A stretch of 64,000 nucleotides of DNA from JACVRW01 sp963728495 (GTDB lineage: Bacteria; Actinomycetota; Thermoleophilia; Solirubrobacterales; Thermoleophilaceae), in NCBI GenBank assembly GCA_963728495.1, contig CAVSKI010000001.1:124001-188000 (forward strand). Direction: 5' to 3'. Shown one piece after another: positions 63,947 to 64,000 of this stretch. Made by a program: the position numbers and the translations under genes. Position 1 is the stretch's first letter. The number at the start of each line of letters is the position of its first letter. The notes beneath the pieces were generated by a model. It ran no database searches, had not been told where the DNA came from, and worked only from the letters and a program-made list of their open reading frames with translations.

Positions 63947-64000
63947 GTGGCCGCCTTCTACGTCTGCGGAATCCTCCTCGCGGTCTGGGCCGTGACCGTG
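63947..64000 (+). CDS. Start of a membrane protein gene, 3'-truncated
   Basis: GTG 63947 opens 18 codons to the window end (VAAFYVCGILLAVWAVTV), a transmembrane helix. A TACGCT box seven bases upstream fits the local leaderless pattern. It may be co-oriented with the preceding small membrane protein. Nothing more can be said without the rest of the gene. Confidence 0.5.
   Translation, partial: MAAFYVCGILLAVWAVTV

Noticed and set aside
1..64000. tRNA or rRNA genes, CRISPR arrays, prophage or transposase genes
   Set aside because: No cloverleaf with a TTCGA-type T-loop, no regular short repeats with spacers, and no transposase or phage protein was recognised in any reading frame inspected.

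Overview
The window is about 70% GC DNA from a bacterial chromosome. Codon bias towards G/C at third positions, GTG/TTG starts, an ECF sigma/RskA-type anti-sigma pair, a complete 14-gene complex I operon, a TrpB2-type tryptophan synthase and many apparently leaderless genes suggest a high-GC actinobacterium. I would guess the Thermoleophilia/Solirubrobacterales, but that placement is inference: there is no rRNA gene here. I saw no tRNA, CRISPR, transposase or phage gene. Layout: (1) 1-1392, end of a cobalt/nickel-type ECF transporter (cbiQ, cbiO) plus a 56-residue protein that is one third histidine. (2) 1908-16836, nuoABCDEFGHIJKLMN in canonical order with overlapping start/stop codons; nuoH carries a single-base frameshift. 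(3) 16837-17180, a long imperfect inverted repeat with a central hairpin between convergent genes. (4) 17181-28580, an acyl-CoA ligase (frameshifted), a sulfatase, a seven-repeat beta-propeller, two Tat-exported sulfatase-like proteins with altered nucleophile positions translationally coupled to an MFS exporter, and a PHP phosphoesterase fused to APS kinase. (5) 28621-35818, a GlsB-like protein, proline catabolism (P5C dehydrogenase and proline dehydrogenase), a PhoD-like phosphatase, an HtaA-like secreted protein, CorA and a cyclic-nucleotide-binding protein. (6) 35826-45393, an alpha/beta-hydrolase/adenylate cyclase fusion, a tandem ThyX-like protein, an RTX-type protein, rpe, trpB2, a CapA-like protein, small membrane proteins and a CBS protein. 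(7) 45405-53313, a flippase-like membrane protein, a decayed methyltransferase, a sigma/anti-sigma/cupredoxin cluster with two matching ECF promoters, an AraC regulator and cupin, Fpg/Nei, RpiB-like, MFS and a blue-copper protein. (8) 53376-64000, an APH-like kinase/HAD pair, another HAD, a coupled deaD-cyclophilin-thioredoxin-fold operon, an AbiEi/DUF559 protein, a quinone oxidoreductase, a PfkB kinase, an M28 peptidase and two small membrane proteins. Two properties run through the window. First, at least 20 genes have a TANNNT hexamer (mostly TAGNNT) ending 6-11 bases before the start codon, which predicts leaderless transcripts, often as divergent pairs. Second, at least eight genes, including the housekeeping gene nuoH, are broken by one-base indels whose repair restores family-length proteins. 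I read most of these as sequence/assembly errors rather than real pseudogenes. Candidate novelties are the PHP-APS kinase fusion beside the sulfatase-like exporter operon, the tandem ThyX-like protein whose two halves each keep a different half of the ThyX motif, the ECF-sigma cupredoxin regulon, and a repeat element found in two convergent intergenic gaps.
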